Source: an uncultured Glaciecola sp. (GTDB lineage: Bacteria > Pseudomonadota > Gammaproteobacteria > Enterobacterales > Alteromonadaceae). Taken from it: DNA of 38,436 bases. The notes below the pieces were generated by a model. The model worked only from the letters and a program-made list of their open reading frames with translations. It did no database searches and was not told the origin of the DNA. The translations under genes were made by a program, and so were the position numbers. Shown in pieces: positions 25,975-38,436 of this stretch; position 1 is the first letter of the stretch; each line of letters starts with the position of its first letter. The stretch is taken from the NCBI GenBank assembly GCA_905479945.1, contig CAJQOP010000099.1, forward strand, positions 1-38,436, given 5' to 3'.

Positions 25975-26802
25975 GTGAGTTTATTCGTCAGTACGAATGT
26001 ATCTTCATTACAAGCGCAGCGTCAGATTTTTACAGCTTCAACCCGTCTTGATACGGCATATGAACGCTTATCTTCTGGTTTTAGAATTAACGGTTCAAAA
26101 GATGATGCAGCGGGTTTGCAAATTAGCGACCGCATAACAACACAAGTGAACGGTTTAACACAAGCTGTGCGCAACGCCAATGATGGTATTTCGCTTGCTC
26201 AAACCGCTGAAGGCGGGATGCAAGAAATTACCACCGCACTGCAACGTATTCGAGTGCTGGCGATACAATCCCAAAATGGGATTAATGCCTCTGATGATAA
26301 AACCTTATTACAAAAAGAAGTGTCTGCATTAAAATCAGAGATCGACAGAATATCGTCGACCACACAATTTGCAGGTGTTGACATTCTTAGAGGCAACTTT
26401 TCGTCCATATTCTTAGTTGGTGCAAATTCAGGGCAATTCATTGCCGTCAATTTATCCAGACAGGGCGGATTCGGTACCTCGGGACTTTTCGGTAGTGGCG
26501 TAGTGTCAGTTGCCAATTCGGGATTGGCCTCAACCACCGTTAGTTTAATGGATACTGCGATTTCTATCATAAACTCTAAACGCGTCGACTTGGGCGCGCT
26601 TCAAAACCGCTTTCAATCAAGCGTTAGAAATTTATCAAATATAATAGAGAATGCGTCGCAAGCAAGATCACGCATCAGAGATACAGATTTTGCAGATGAA
26701 ACGGCTAAGTTAACGCGTTGGCAGATTACTCAAGAAGCTAGTGTGACGGTACTTGGACAAGCAAACCAGCGGCCACAGCAGGCGCTACAACTATTACAGT
26801 AA
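25975..26802 (+). CDS. Divergent flagellin (copy 2)
   Basis: The 275-residue protein keeps flagellin ends ([49 protein letters not shown]). It differs at many sites that copies 1 and 3 share: DTAYERL for [17 protein letters not shown] for [20 protein letters not shown], and a Trp in LTRWQITQEAS. The middle (RQGGFGTSGLFGSGV) is unrelated to the others. The start is GTG 25975 with AGGAG at 25964-25968. With a weaker promoter and GTG start it is probably a minor filament protein, perhaps near the hook. Its leader shares 15 identical bases (AAAATCGTTAGGAGA, 25955-25969) with copy 3. Confidence 0.95.
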   Translation: MSLFVSTNVSSLQAQRQIFTASTRLDTAYERLSSGFRINGSKDDAAGLQISDRITTQVNGLTQAVRNANDGISLAQTAEGGMQEITTALQRIRVLAIQSQNGINASDDKTLLQKEVSALKSEIDRISSTTQFAGVDILRGNFSSIFLVGANSGQFIAVNLSRQGGFGTSGLFGSGVVSVANSGLASTTVSLMDTAISIINSKRVDLGALQNRFQSSVRNLSNIIENASQARSRIRDTDFADETAKLTRWQITQEASVTVLGQANQRPQQALQLLQ

Positions 26803-26956
26803 GTTTTTCAAATTCTGAATACAAGTCTACAACACTAGAAATGTAAACTGAAAATCCTGAAAAAAATATATTAACAAAGATTGATAGGCACATTTGTGAG
26901 GAATGAGTGTGGGTGAAAATCGCAGAGATGCGAGTGCAGATAAAATACGAGGAACT

Positions 26957-27044
26957 GCTGACTGACAGGAACGATGCCAGGAGGTAGTGAGAGGTATAGA
27001 GGTCTGGACCACCATACCTGTCTGTCAGCAAGAGCTTTCGCTCT
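26957..27044 (+). ncRNA. Structured element B between flaB and flaC (undescribed, candidate)
   Basis: GCTGACTGACAGG (26957-26969) pairs with CCTGTCTGTCAGC (27017-27029), 12 of 13 bp. The loop carries GCCAGGAGGTAGT (26976-26988), identical to element A. One base later AGAGC (27031-27035) pairs with GCTCT (27040-27044) around TTTC. The segment 27035-27048 is the exact reverse complement of 25570-25583 beside element A. Confidence 0.45.
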
Positions 27045-27084
27045 GTTACAGCAATTGCATCATCAGGCGAGTGACTGCTTGATG

Positions 27085-27111
27085 AAAATGAGTCAGTCCA
27101 TGACTCGATAG
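27085..27111 (+). promoter_or_regulatory. Weak sigma-28-like site before flaC
   Basis: AAAA (27085-27088), 15 bp, CTCGATAG (27104-27111) keeps the CGATA core and spacing, but matches only part of the consensus. It is the best candidate in the spacer. Confidence 0.3.
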
Positions 27112-27214
27112 TAGTAATGCACCAAGTGTGCCAAAAATGAAAAATGCGTAAAAAAAAATAATAAATGCGCTTAATATTTAAAATTATACAAACCAAAATC
27201 GTTAGGAGATTATC

Positions 27215-28063
27215 ATGAGCTTATTTGTAAATACTAATGTGTCAGCTTTAAACGCACAGAGACAACTACTTAATACTTCAACTAGTTTGAACACATCTTT
27301 TGAAAGACTGTCTTCAGGCTTCCGTATTAACCGCGCATCAGATGATGCGGCTGGTTTGCAGATTTCGGAGCGAATGACATCGCAAATTAATGGTTTAGAC
27401 CAAGCAGTTAGAAACGCTAATGATGCGATTTCATTGTCGCAAACTGCTGAAGGAGCATTGGCTGAGACAAGCAATTCTTTACAAAGAATTCGCCAATTAG
27501 CAATTCAGGCACAAAATGGCATTAATTCTGATGAAGACCGCAATGCCCTTAATAAGGAAGTGACTGCTTTAAAAGAAGAAATTTCAAGAGTTTCTACAGC
27601 GACTCAATTTAACAACGTTAATATATTGTCGGCTGACTTCTCTGCGGCATTTTTAGTAGGTTCAAACAGTGGACAGACGATTAGCGTTAACTTGTCAGGC
27701 GCTACCGGTTTAGCTGGAACCGGTGTTACCGGTTTTGATAACGCAGGATTGAACTTAGTTGGCGTTGGAATAAGCACAGTTGCTGGTGCCTCTGGTGCCT
27801 TACTTGCCATCGATGCTGCGCTTTCTGGCATCGGAGCCGTAAGAGCTGATTTAGGTGCATTAACAAACCGTTTCCAGTCGACTATTCGTAATTTGTCGAA
27901 TATTTCTGAAAATGTGTCTGCAGCAAGATCTCAAATAAGAGACACTGACTTCGCTAAAGAGACGGCTGAGCTAACGCGTGCACAGATTATTCAACAAGCG
28001 AGCACAACTATCCTTGCCCAGGCTAATCAGCGTCCGCAGGCTGCGTTGAGTCTACTGCAGTAA
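27215..28063 (+). CDS. Flagellin (copy 3)
   Basis: The 282-residue flagellin is close to copy 1 over both ends: [40 protein letters not shown], and the C-terminal [19 protein letters not shown]. It differs mainly in the short central segment (about residues 165-200, rich in Gly/Ala/Thr). No D2/D3 domains are present. AGGAG at 27204-27208 precedes ATG 27215. It probably encodes a major filament subunit with copy 1. The 700-bp spacer after it contains an apparent second leader and a terminator. Confidence 0.97.
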   Translation: MSLFVNTNVSALNAQRQLLNTSTSLNTSFERLSSGFRINRASDDAAGLQISERMTSQINGLDQAVRNANDAISLSQTAEGALAETSNSLQRIRQLAIQAQNGINSDEDRNALNKEVTALKEEISRVSTATQFNNVNILSADFSAAFLVGSNSGQTISVNLSGATGLAGTGVTGFDNAGLNLVGVGISTVAGASGALLAIDAALSGIGAVRADLGALTNRFQSTIRNLSNISENVSAARSQIRDTDFAKETAELTRAQIIQQASTTILAQANQRPQAALSLLQ

Positions 28064-28483
28064 AGATATGCATACAAATGACTGGGCTGCTTTGTTTGTT
28101 AAGCCCTAGCCAGTTATTTGTTAGATTTGCTATTAGAGTATTTGTTTTATTACAAAGTAAATGTGGCAAAATAATGCCCAAGCGGCAAATTATTGACATC
28201 AAGGGTAACGTTCATAACCATTTTTTATTTTAAAATGTTGTGAAGAAACATTACAAAGTGCAGGTTTACAGAAAATGTATAAACACAACCGAAATGAAAG
28301 TTTATAATAGTTGGAAAGCGTTGAGAGGCTCTCTATTGCCAAGGAAGGCAGCCGTAAGGCGAGCTTAGTGTCTCATCGAGAAGATTATGCTACCCTAAAA
28401 CAGGATGCACATATTAATAAAATCATATTAATGAAATATAAGCGATGTGTAATTGATCACCGCTTATAAGTACTAGGTAAAAT

Positions 28484-28512
28484 GCCGACTAGCAAGACTG
28501 AGAGTATAGAAG
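28484..28512 (+). repeat. flaA-leader-like relic downstream of flaC
   Basis: Aligned to the flaA leader (24594-24629) with one 7-base gap, 25 of 29 positions agree. The best stretch is GACTGAGAGTATAGAAG against GACTGAGAGTGTAGGAG. The gap removes the 3' arm of the second flaA leader hairpin. No flagellin start follows. Confidence 0.5.
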
Positions 28513-28596
28513 TTTAGGTTGAGAGGCCAGTAACTTGTTCTACAATCCTGCAAGCCGACGAAACTGCTTTGCTCCAACTCCTAACGTGAGCAAGTT

Positions 28597-28627
28597 GGTC
28601 GGGCCGCCTTATGGCTCGACCTTTTTT
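28597..28627 (+). terminator. Intrinsic terminator in the post-flaC spacer
   Basis: GGTCGGGCC (28597-28605) and GGCTCGACC (28613-28621) form a 9-bp stem with one G-U pair, followed by six T (28622-28627). Upstream, TTGCTC/GAGCAA and CCAACT/AGTTGG (28570-28598) offer competing pairings. It lies over 530 bp past the flaC stop, so it may end a separate RNA. Confidence 0.92.
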
Positions 28628-28767
28628 CCTTCCCAATAGTCGTTTCTCAAAACATATTGGTTTTCACATCGACATAATAATCTAAGCATTAACTGTGCCA
28701 ATTAAGTTAAATTATTTCTAATTAATAACATTTCCCCAACTCCGATTATTGAGCTTCAAAGTCAAAC

Positions 28768-29145
28768 TTAGATTGTTTGATTAAATTTTTGTTTGAATTG
28801 AGCAAATATTTTGAACGAAATAAAAGTACCGACAAACACTGGTGTTTTCGTCCAAAGAAAGTTGATGTCCCATTCTTGAGTGATAAGGCTAAACCCAGCC
28901 ACAAGTATAAATATTCCACTAAATACGCCAAACAACGTTAAAACAATTGCCCATATCACCGACATTCGGAAGTACTTTTGTTTTGATACTGGAGCTGCTT
29001 TGGACACTTTAAAAGAATAAAAGCAAAGAGATAAATAACATAAGGTTGTGAACAAAATGAAGTATTGCAACGAAATTTGTATCCTTTTTATCTGAAAAAT
29101 AGATTTTTGTAATGATTTAAAAATTAAAAACTTATTATTTATCAT
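28768..29145 (-). CDS. Small predicted inner-membrane protein (orphan)
   Basis: I do not recognise this gene. The 125-residue open frame has two clear hydrophobic segments (about residues 25-45 and 61-88). A third, weaker one lies near residue 100. A basic linker (KVSKAAPVSKQKYFR) sits between the first two. It is very AT-rich, uses a weak ribosome site and lies alone on the minus strand between flaC and flaG. The membrane pattern and length favour a real gene, but a chance frame cannot be excluded. Confidence 0.5.
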   Translation of the reverse strand: MINNKFLIFKSLQKSIFQIKRIQISLQYFILFTTLCYLSLCFYSFKVSKAAPVSKQKYFRMSVIWAIVLTLFGVFSGIFILVAGFSLITQEWDINFLWTKTPVFVGTFISFKIFAQFKQKFNQTI

Positions 29146-29183
29146 ATGTTAATTAATTATTTTATTTTTTTTATCATACCAGC

Positions 29184-29210
29184 TAAAGGTTCTTATGTTC
29201 TTGCCGATAA
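29184..29210 (+). promoter_or_regulatory. Sigma-28 (FliA) promoter of flaG-fliD-fliS-fliT
   Basis: TAAA (29184-29187), exactly 15 bp, GCCGATAA (29203-29210): a perfect match to the consensus. The leader to ATG 29363 is about 145 nt. Confidence 0.95.
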
Positions 29211-29362
29211 GGTAGTTGAAGGGTAATTTAACGTTTTTTTGGTTTTATGTCGAACCAAGTAAACGAAGAGGCAGTTAACTTGGTCTAGTGAGCTAAGATA
29301 ACTTGGAAATAGGTTCTAAAAAGAGGAGCGTACACTCTCTCTTTTAGTAAGAGGTATCGAAC

Positions 29363-29824
29363 ATGGATATATTAATCCCGCAAACTGGCAACAATGTTGC
29401 AAGTCAGTTCACAAAATCGCCAGAGTTGCCGGTTACTGAACGTGTACAAAAGGCCGAATTATCGGATGATATTAAGCCTGATAAGTCAAATTTGAAAGCG
29501 GAGCAGAATTTAGTCGAAGTATCGGCTGAAAATACTCAAGCAATCTCTCGCCAGGCCGATACAACACAACGAGAGGGAAGCGCTGCGGAAATTGAGCTGG
29601 CGCTTGGAGATATTAGTGAGTATCTGCAAAATACAAATACGCAACTTGCATTTTCAGTCGATGAAGCATCTGACAGATCGGTAGTGACGGTCACTGATGC
29701 GGAGTCAGGAGATGTAATACGGCAAATTCCTTCCGAGGAAGTACTAAAGTTTGCAGCACGAATAAATGAATTACAGTCTGAATTTGGCAGTAGCACAGGA
29801 AATCTACTGAGAGGACAGGCTTAA
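29363..29824 (+). CDS. flaG: FlaG family protein
   Basis: FlaG proteins affect filament length in several polar-flagellate bacteria and are secreted; the exact role is unsettled. The 153-residue protein has a disordered charged N-terminus. The C-terminal FlaG domain (about residues 85-145) contains NTQLAFSVDEASDRSVVTV, a DAESGDVIRQIPSEEVL stretch and FAARINEL. It is the first gene after the perfect sigma-28 promoter. fliD follows after 14 bp. Confidence 0.93.
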   Translation: MDILIPQTGNNVASQFTKSPELPVTERVQKAELSDDIKPDKSNLKAEQNLVEVSAENTQAISRQADTTQREGSAAEIELALGDISEYLQNTNTQLAFSVDEASDRSVVTVTDAESGDVIRQIPSEEVLKFAARINELQSEFGSSTGNLLRGQA

Positions 29825-29838
29825 AAATGAGGTAAATT

Positions 29839-31281
29839 ATGGGCATTTCATCGTTAGGGGTTGGTTCAGGGTTAGACCTCGAAGGTCTGGTATCGCAATT
29901 ACTAGAAGCAGAGCGTGCGCCAAAAGCCGCTCGGCTAGATGCTCAAGACGAAAGAATTGAGTCCGAGATTTCAAGTCTCGGGCAAATCAAGTCAAAACTG
30001 TCGGACTTTAAAGATGCGGTTGATGATCTCCGCAAAGACCAATCTTTAACCGATCGTGAGCCCACCATACGTAATCCTTCAGAGGAAACTGAGCCGTTCA
30101 CAGCGAAAGCTTCGAACAGCGCGCTTCCTGGTGAGTATGATATTACCGTAGAAAGATTGGCAAGCGGCACTCGGATTGAATCCGCAGCGGCGGTTAACGG
30201 CGGATTTGCTGATGCAAGCAGCGAAGTAACGGACACCGAAGGTTCGCTAACATTTAATATTGGCGGTACCGCAGATACGTTTTCGATTTTGGTAACGGCA
30301 GGTTCGACATTGGCCGAATTGCGAGAGCAAATTAATAATGCAGAAGACAATTTTGGTATTACCGCAAACATAATTAACACGGGTACGGCAGATGGCGGGG
30401 CAAAATTGGTAATTAGCTCCAAAATTACCGGCGAAGGCAATGATCTTGCCATTGTTAACGATAACAATCTTGCAGGGCTAAACCGAATATCAACCGTTGA
30501 CGCTGCCGGCACGAGTTATTTAACCCCGACAGAAACGGCGCAAAACTCACAGGCGATTATCGACGGTATTACGGTACAAAGTGACAGCAACGAATTCAAA
30601 AATACGATTCAAAATGTGACGTTCACAGCCGAAACAGTGTCTGAAAAGAACGCGAATGACGAATTTCTGTCTTCAACTTTGGTTATTGGTTTTGATGAAG
30701 AAGGCCTTGAAGAGAAGATCAGAGGGTTCGTTGAAAGCTATAATTCACTGAATGATGAAATTCGCACTTTAACAAAATATGGTGAATCCGATCTCGAGGA
30801 TGATGGAGCATTAGCTGGCGATTTTACCGTAAGAGGCATTCAAGCTGGTTTAGGTAATATTTTAAGCAGTGCTGTTACTGGATCTGCATTGGGCGGCTTG
30901 TTTCAACTTGGTATTGAGCTAACCAGTGAAGGTAAACTAGAGATTGGTAGTACTGACTTTGGTCTTGGAACCGGCGCTACTCGTTTAAGCGATGCGCTTG
31001 AAGACAATTTCGACGAAGTGTCAAAACTGTTCACTGCTGAGGATGGTATTGCTAGTAAATTGTTCGAGTTTATTGATCAATACACTAAATCAAGTGGCAT
31101 TTTAAGCGATAGAGAAACAGCTGCAAAAGATCAGCGCGATCGGCTTTTAGATGACCGAAGCGCATTTGAATTACGATTAGTTAGTTTCGAACAAACATTA
31201 CGTGGTCGATATTTGAACCTTGACCAAACGGTAGCAAGGTTGCAACAATCGAGCTCGGCTCTATTAGCAAGTTTGTTCTAG
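29839..31281 (+). CDS. fliD: Filament cap protein FliD (HAP2)
   Basis: FliD forms the cap at the filament tip that folds in each incoming flagellin. The 480-residue protein has the N-terminal SSLGVGSGLDLEGLVSQLLE motif and a coiled region. The central FliD domain includes a VERLASGTRIES-type stretch. The C-terminal domain has FVESYNSLNDEIRTLTKYGE and ends in the helical SFEQTLRGRYLNLDQTVARL. GAGGT precedes ATG 29839. It is a client of the FliT chaperone encoded in the same operon. Confidence 0.96.
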   Translation: MGISSLGVGSGLDLEGLVSQLLEAERAPKAARLDAQDERIESEISSLGQIKSKLSDFKDAVDDLRKDQSLTDREPTIRNPSEETEPFTAKASNSALPGEYDITVERLASGTRIESAAAVNGGFADASSEVTDTEGSLTFNIGGTADTFSILVTAGSTLAELREQINNAEDNFGITANIINTGTADGGAKLVISSKITGEGNDLAIVNDNNLAGLNRISTVDAAGTSYLTPTETAQNSQAIIDGITVQSDSNEFKNTIQNVTFTAETVSEKNANDEFLSSTLVIGFDEEGLEEKIRGFVESYNSLNDEIRTLTKYGESDLEDDGALAGDFTVRGIQAGLGNILSSAVTGSALGGLFQLGIELTSEGKLEIGSTDFGLGTGATRLSDALEDNFDEVSKLFTAEDGIASKLFEFIDQYTKSSGILSDRETAAKDQRDRLLDDRSAFELRLVSFEQTLRGRYLNLDQTVARLQQSSSALLASLF

Positions 31282-31289
31282 TGTTCTTC

Positions 31290-31310
31290 TTACAACGGCC
31301 ATTGTTGTAA
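31290..31310 (+). terminator. Weak hairpin between fliD and fliS
   Basis: TTACAAC (31290-31296) pairs with GTTGTAA (31304-31310), followed by ACAATTTTTC. The AT-rich stem and the T-run offset by four bases suggest partial termination or mRNA processing, lowering fliS output relative to fliD. Confidence 0.35.
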
Positions 31311-31374
31311 ACAATTTTTCATAGCTGGGTTTTATAATTAACAGCTTTACTATTTTATTTGGAGACTAAACTGC

Positions 31375-31803
31375 ATGGCGCTGAAAGGTATAAACGCATA
31401 TAAAAAAGGCAGTCTGAAGCAAGATATTGCAATGGCCGATCCGCATCGCCTAACAACAATGCTTATGCAGGGGGCACTTGATCGCATGGCCTACGCAAAA
31501 GGATGTATGGAGCGTAAAGATTTGGCTGGAAAAGCAGAGCATATTTCCAAAGTCAGTGCTATTTTGATTAATCTCAGAGACACACTCGATTTAGAGGTTG
31601 GCGGTGAAGTAGCTCAAAATCTATATTCACTCTATGAATATATGGTGCAAAGGTTGTTGGACGCAAACGTACAAAATAACTTGCAGATAATGGATGAAGT
31701 GATTAGTCTACTATTACCAATAAAGACGGCTTGGACGAGTATTCCAGAAGATGCGAAACAAGAGGCTTACGAAGTTCAACGTCAAAAACGCCAATCAGTG
31801 TGA
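31375..31803 (+). CDS. fliS: Flagellin export chaperone FliS
   Basis: FliS binds the C-terminal end of flagellin in the cytoplasm and prevents premature polymerisation. The 142-residue all-helical protein has the typical start ALKGINAYKKGSL, then DPHRLTTMLMQGALDRMAYA and DLEVGGEVAQNLYSLYEYM. GGAG lies before ATG 31375. Its stop overlaps the start of fliT by four bases, implying translational coupling. Confidence 0.96.
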   Translation: MALKGINAYKKGSLKQDIAMADPHRLTTMLMQGALDRMAYAKGCMERKDLAGKAEHISKVSAILINLRDTLDLEVGGEVAQNLYSLYEYMVQRLLDANVQNNLQIMDEVISLLLPIKTAWTSIPEDAKQEAYEVQRQKRQSV

Positions 31804-32111
31804 TTAAAAAAGACTATTTATCCCATGCGCACACTCCTGATGAACTCAGCGCCATAAATCAATCTATTTGCGCAGTGCTTGAGATAGAACATGTTGACGA
31901 TCAAGCGCTGCGTAAGTTTGTGACTCAGCGTGATGAGTTCATTCAGAGCCATCTCAAATCCCTAATTGAAGCTGAACGTAAACTGTTTGCTGAAGCTGAA
32001 CTGCCCATAAATGAAAAACTCCATGCTGCTGTACAAGCCCTTTTTGCTGATTCACTTTCGGAGCTCAGTGGATTGGTTCGTGGTCTTAAAGCAGTAAAAA
32101 AATATAAGTGA
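31800..32111 (+). CDS. fliT: FliT-like flagellar chaperone
   Basis: The start I infer is GTG 31800 in GTGA, overlapping the fliS stop. It gives 103 residues. A longer frame from ATG 31731 would run inside fliS and is unlikely. The protein is helical and charged (LRKFVTQRDEFIQSHLKSLI, then FADSLSELSGLVRGL). It fits a FliT/FliS-adjacent chaperone for FliD by position and size, while sequence similarity to enteric FliT is low. It begins a tight run into the maf gene 12 bp downstream. Confidence 0.7.
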   Translation: MIKKDYLSHAHTPDELSAINQSICAVLEIEHVDDQALRKFVTQRDEFIQSHLKSLIEAERKLFAEAELPINEKLHAAVQALFADSLSELSGLVRGLKAVKKYK

Positions 32112-32123
32112 TTACGCCTAATT

Positions 32124-38138
<6,015 letters not shown>

Positions 38139-38142
<4 letters not shown>

Positions 38143-38436
38143 ACGTTGCTATTATTCCAGCGCGTGGTGGCAGCAAACGTATCCCCAAAAAAAACATTAA
38201 AGAGTTCGCAGGGCAGCCACTCATTGCTTACTCAATAGAGGTGGCAAAGAGAGCAGGGGTTTTTGACCATATTATTGTTTCAACTGACGATCCTGTTATT
38301 GCAGATATCGCTAGAGAGTATGGAGCTGAAGTGCCGTTTGTGCGGCCCGATTCTTTATCTGATGATATGACGGGTACGCGAGATGTTACTAATCATGCCA
38401 TTGAATGGGTAATACAAAATAAGGGTGCGCCTGAGT
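38139..38436 (+). CDS. pseF: Pseudaminic acid cytidylyltransferase PseF, N-terminal part (cut by window end)
   Basis: PseF activates pseudaminic acid with CTP to CMP-pseudaminic acid, the donor used by Maf. Only the first ~99 residues are inside the window, open to the end. The CTP-binding signature IPARGGSKRIPKKNIKEF, then PLIAYSIEVAK and VSTDDPVIADIA, is that of CMP-sugar synthetases. NeuA/LegF relatives share it, so PseF rests on the pseB-pseC context. Its ATG overlaps the pseC stop by four bases. Confidence 0.93.

Larger units (their letters stand above)
26803..27214. other. flaB-flaC spacer
   Basis: About 410 bp with no credible gene. It holds element B, further nested inverted repeats (GAGTGACTG near 27070 with CAGTC/ACTC near 27095-27105), a weak sigma-28-like site and the flaC leader. 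I see no T-run terminator after flaB, so some flaB transcripts may run into this region. A 152-residue minus-strand open frame here is not credible. Confidence 0.6.
28064..28767. other. Long spacer after flaC with structured RNA-like DNA
   Basis: About 700 bp with no credible gene. A TATAAT at 28303-28308 precedes a run of small hairpins. One of these is TGCC/GGCA closing an AAGGAA loop (28337-28350). Further on come ACAGGATG (28400-28407), a flaA-leader-like stretch (28484-28512), and an intrinsic terminator (28597-28627). A short transcript starting near 28310 or 28495 and ending at 28627 is possible. Confidence 0.5.

Noticed and set aside
26738..27196. 152-codon minus-strand frame across the flaB end and spacer
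   Set aside because: It overlaps a conserved flagellin end, has Ser/Ile-rich low-complexity translation and no ribosome site; a shadow frame.
28465..28491. TATA-N15-GCCGACTA as a sigma-28 promoter after flaC
   Set aside because: The GCCGACTA part is explained as part of the flaA-leader-like relic, and the -35 part is poor.
28303..28627. A full CsrB/RsmZ-type sRNA gene
   Set aside because: Only about three GGA motifs occur in ~310 bases, far fewer than in known members; only a weaker CsrA-contact idea is kept.
29943..30512. 189-codon minus-strand frame inside fliD
   Set aside because: It lies wholly within a clear fliD gene and has the composition of an antisense shadow.

Overview
The window looks like a chromosomal segment of a marine-type gammaproteobacterium, most likely in the Alteromonadales. 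The reasons are a fused large purL, the H-ring genes flgT and flgP typical of Vibrio/Alteromonas-type polar flagella, the block flgN-flgM-flgA / cheV-cheR / flgBCDE-flgFGHIJKL, several tandem short flagellins, and a flaG-fliD-fliS-fliT-maf-pseBCF glycosylation tail. The species cannot be named from the sequence alone.

Layout. Bases 1-3900 hold the 3' part of purL, a convergent smrA, an orphan secreted trypsin-like protease and a minus-strand tRNA-Arg(CCU). Bases 3947-7877 hold H-ring genes flgT (minus) and flgP (plus), then minus-strand flgN, flgM and flgA. Bases 8047-20777 hold cheV-cheR and then the rod/hook/junction genes flgB to flgL. The latter start from a near-perfect sigma-54 promoter before flgB. 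A strong terminator follows flgE, and a second sigma-54 promoter precedes flgF. Bases 20774-23791 are a minus-strand, non-flagellar insert: a class II aldolase family protein, a predicted outer-membrane beta-barrel and a periplasmic type-1 copper (cupredoxin) protein. A non-coding stretch with a 14-bp tandem repeat follows. Bases 24636-28063 hold three flagellin genes separated by unusually long, structured spacers. After a small orphan membrane protein on the minus strand, a perfect sigma-28 promoter drives flaG, fliD, fliS and fliT. These are followed closely by a giant Maf-type flagellin glycosyltransferase and pseB, pseC and pseF (cut by the window end), which make CMP-pseudaminic acid.

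How it works together. The promoters fit the two-step hierarchy known for polar flagella. Sigma-54 serves the rod/hook genes. Sigma-28 serves the late genes, with matches before flgM, flaA, flaG and, more weakly, flaB and flaC. FlgM, FlgN, FlgA, FlgJ, FliS and FliT are the regulators, chaperones and assembly factors. The Pse enzymes supply the sugar that Maf is expected to put on the flagellins before export.

The least explained DNA is the flagellin spacers. Two large hairpins downstream of flaA and flaB share a 13-nt motif and an inverted 14-nt match. A short copy of the flaA leader lies after flaC in front of its own terminator. The protease gene and the copper-protein/barrel pair also have no obvious link to motility.
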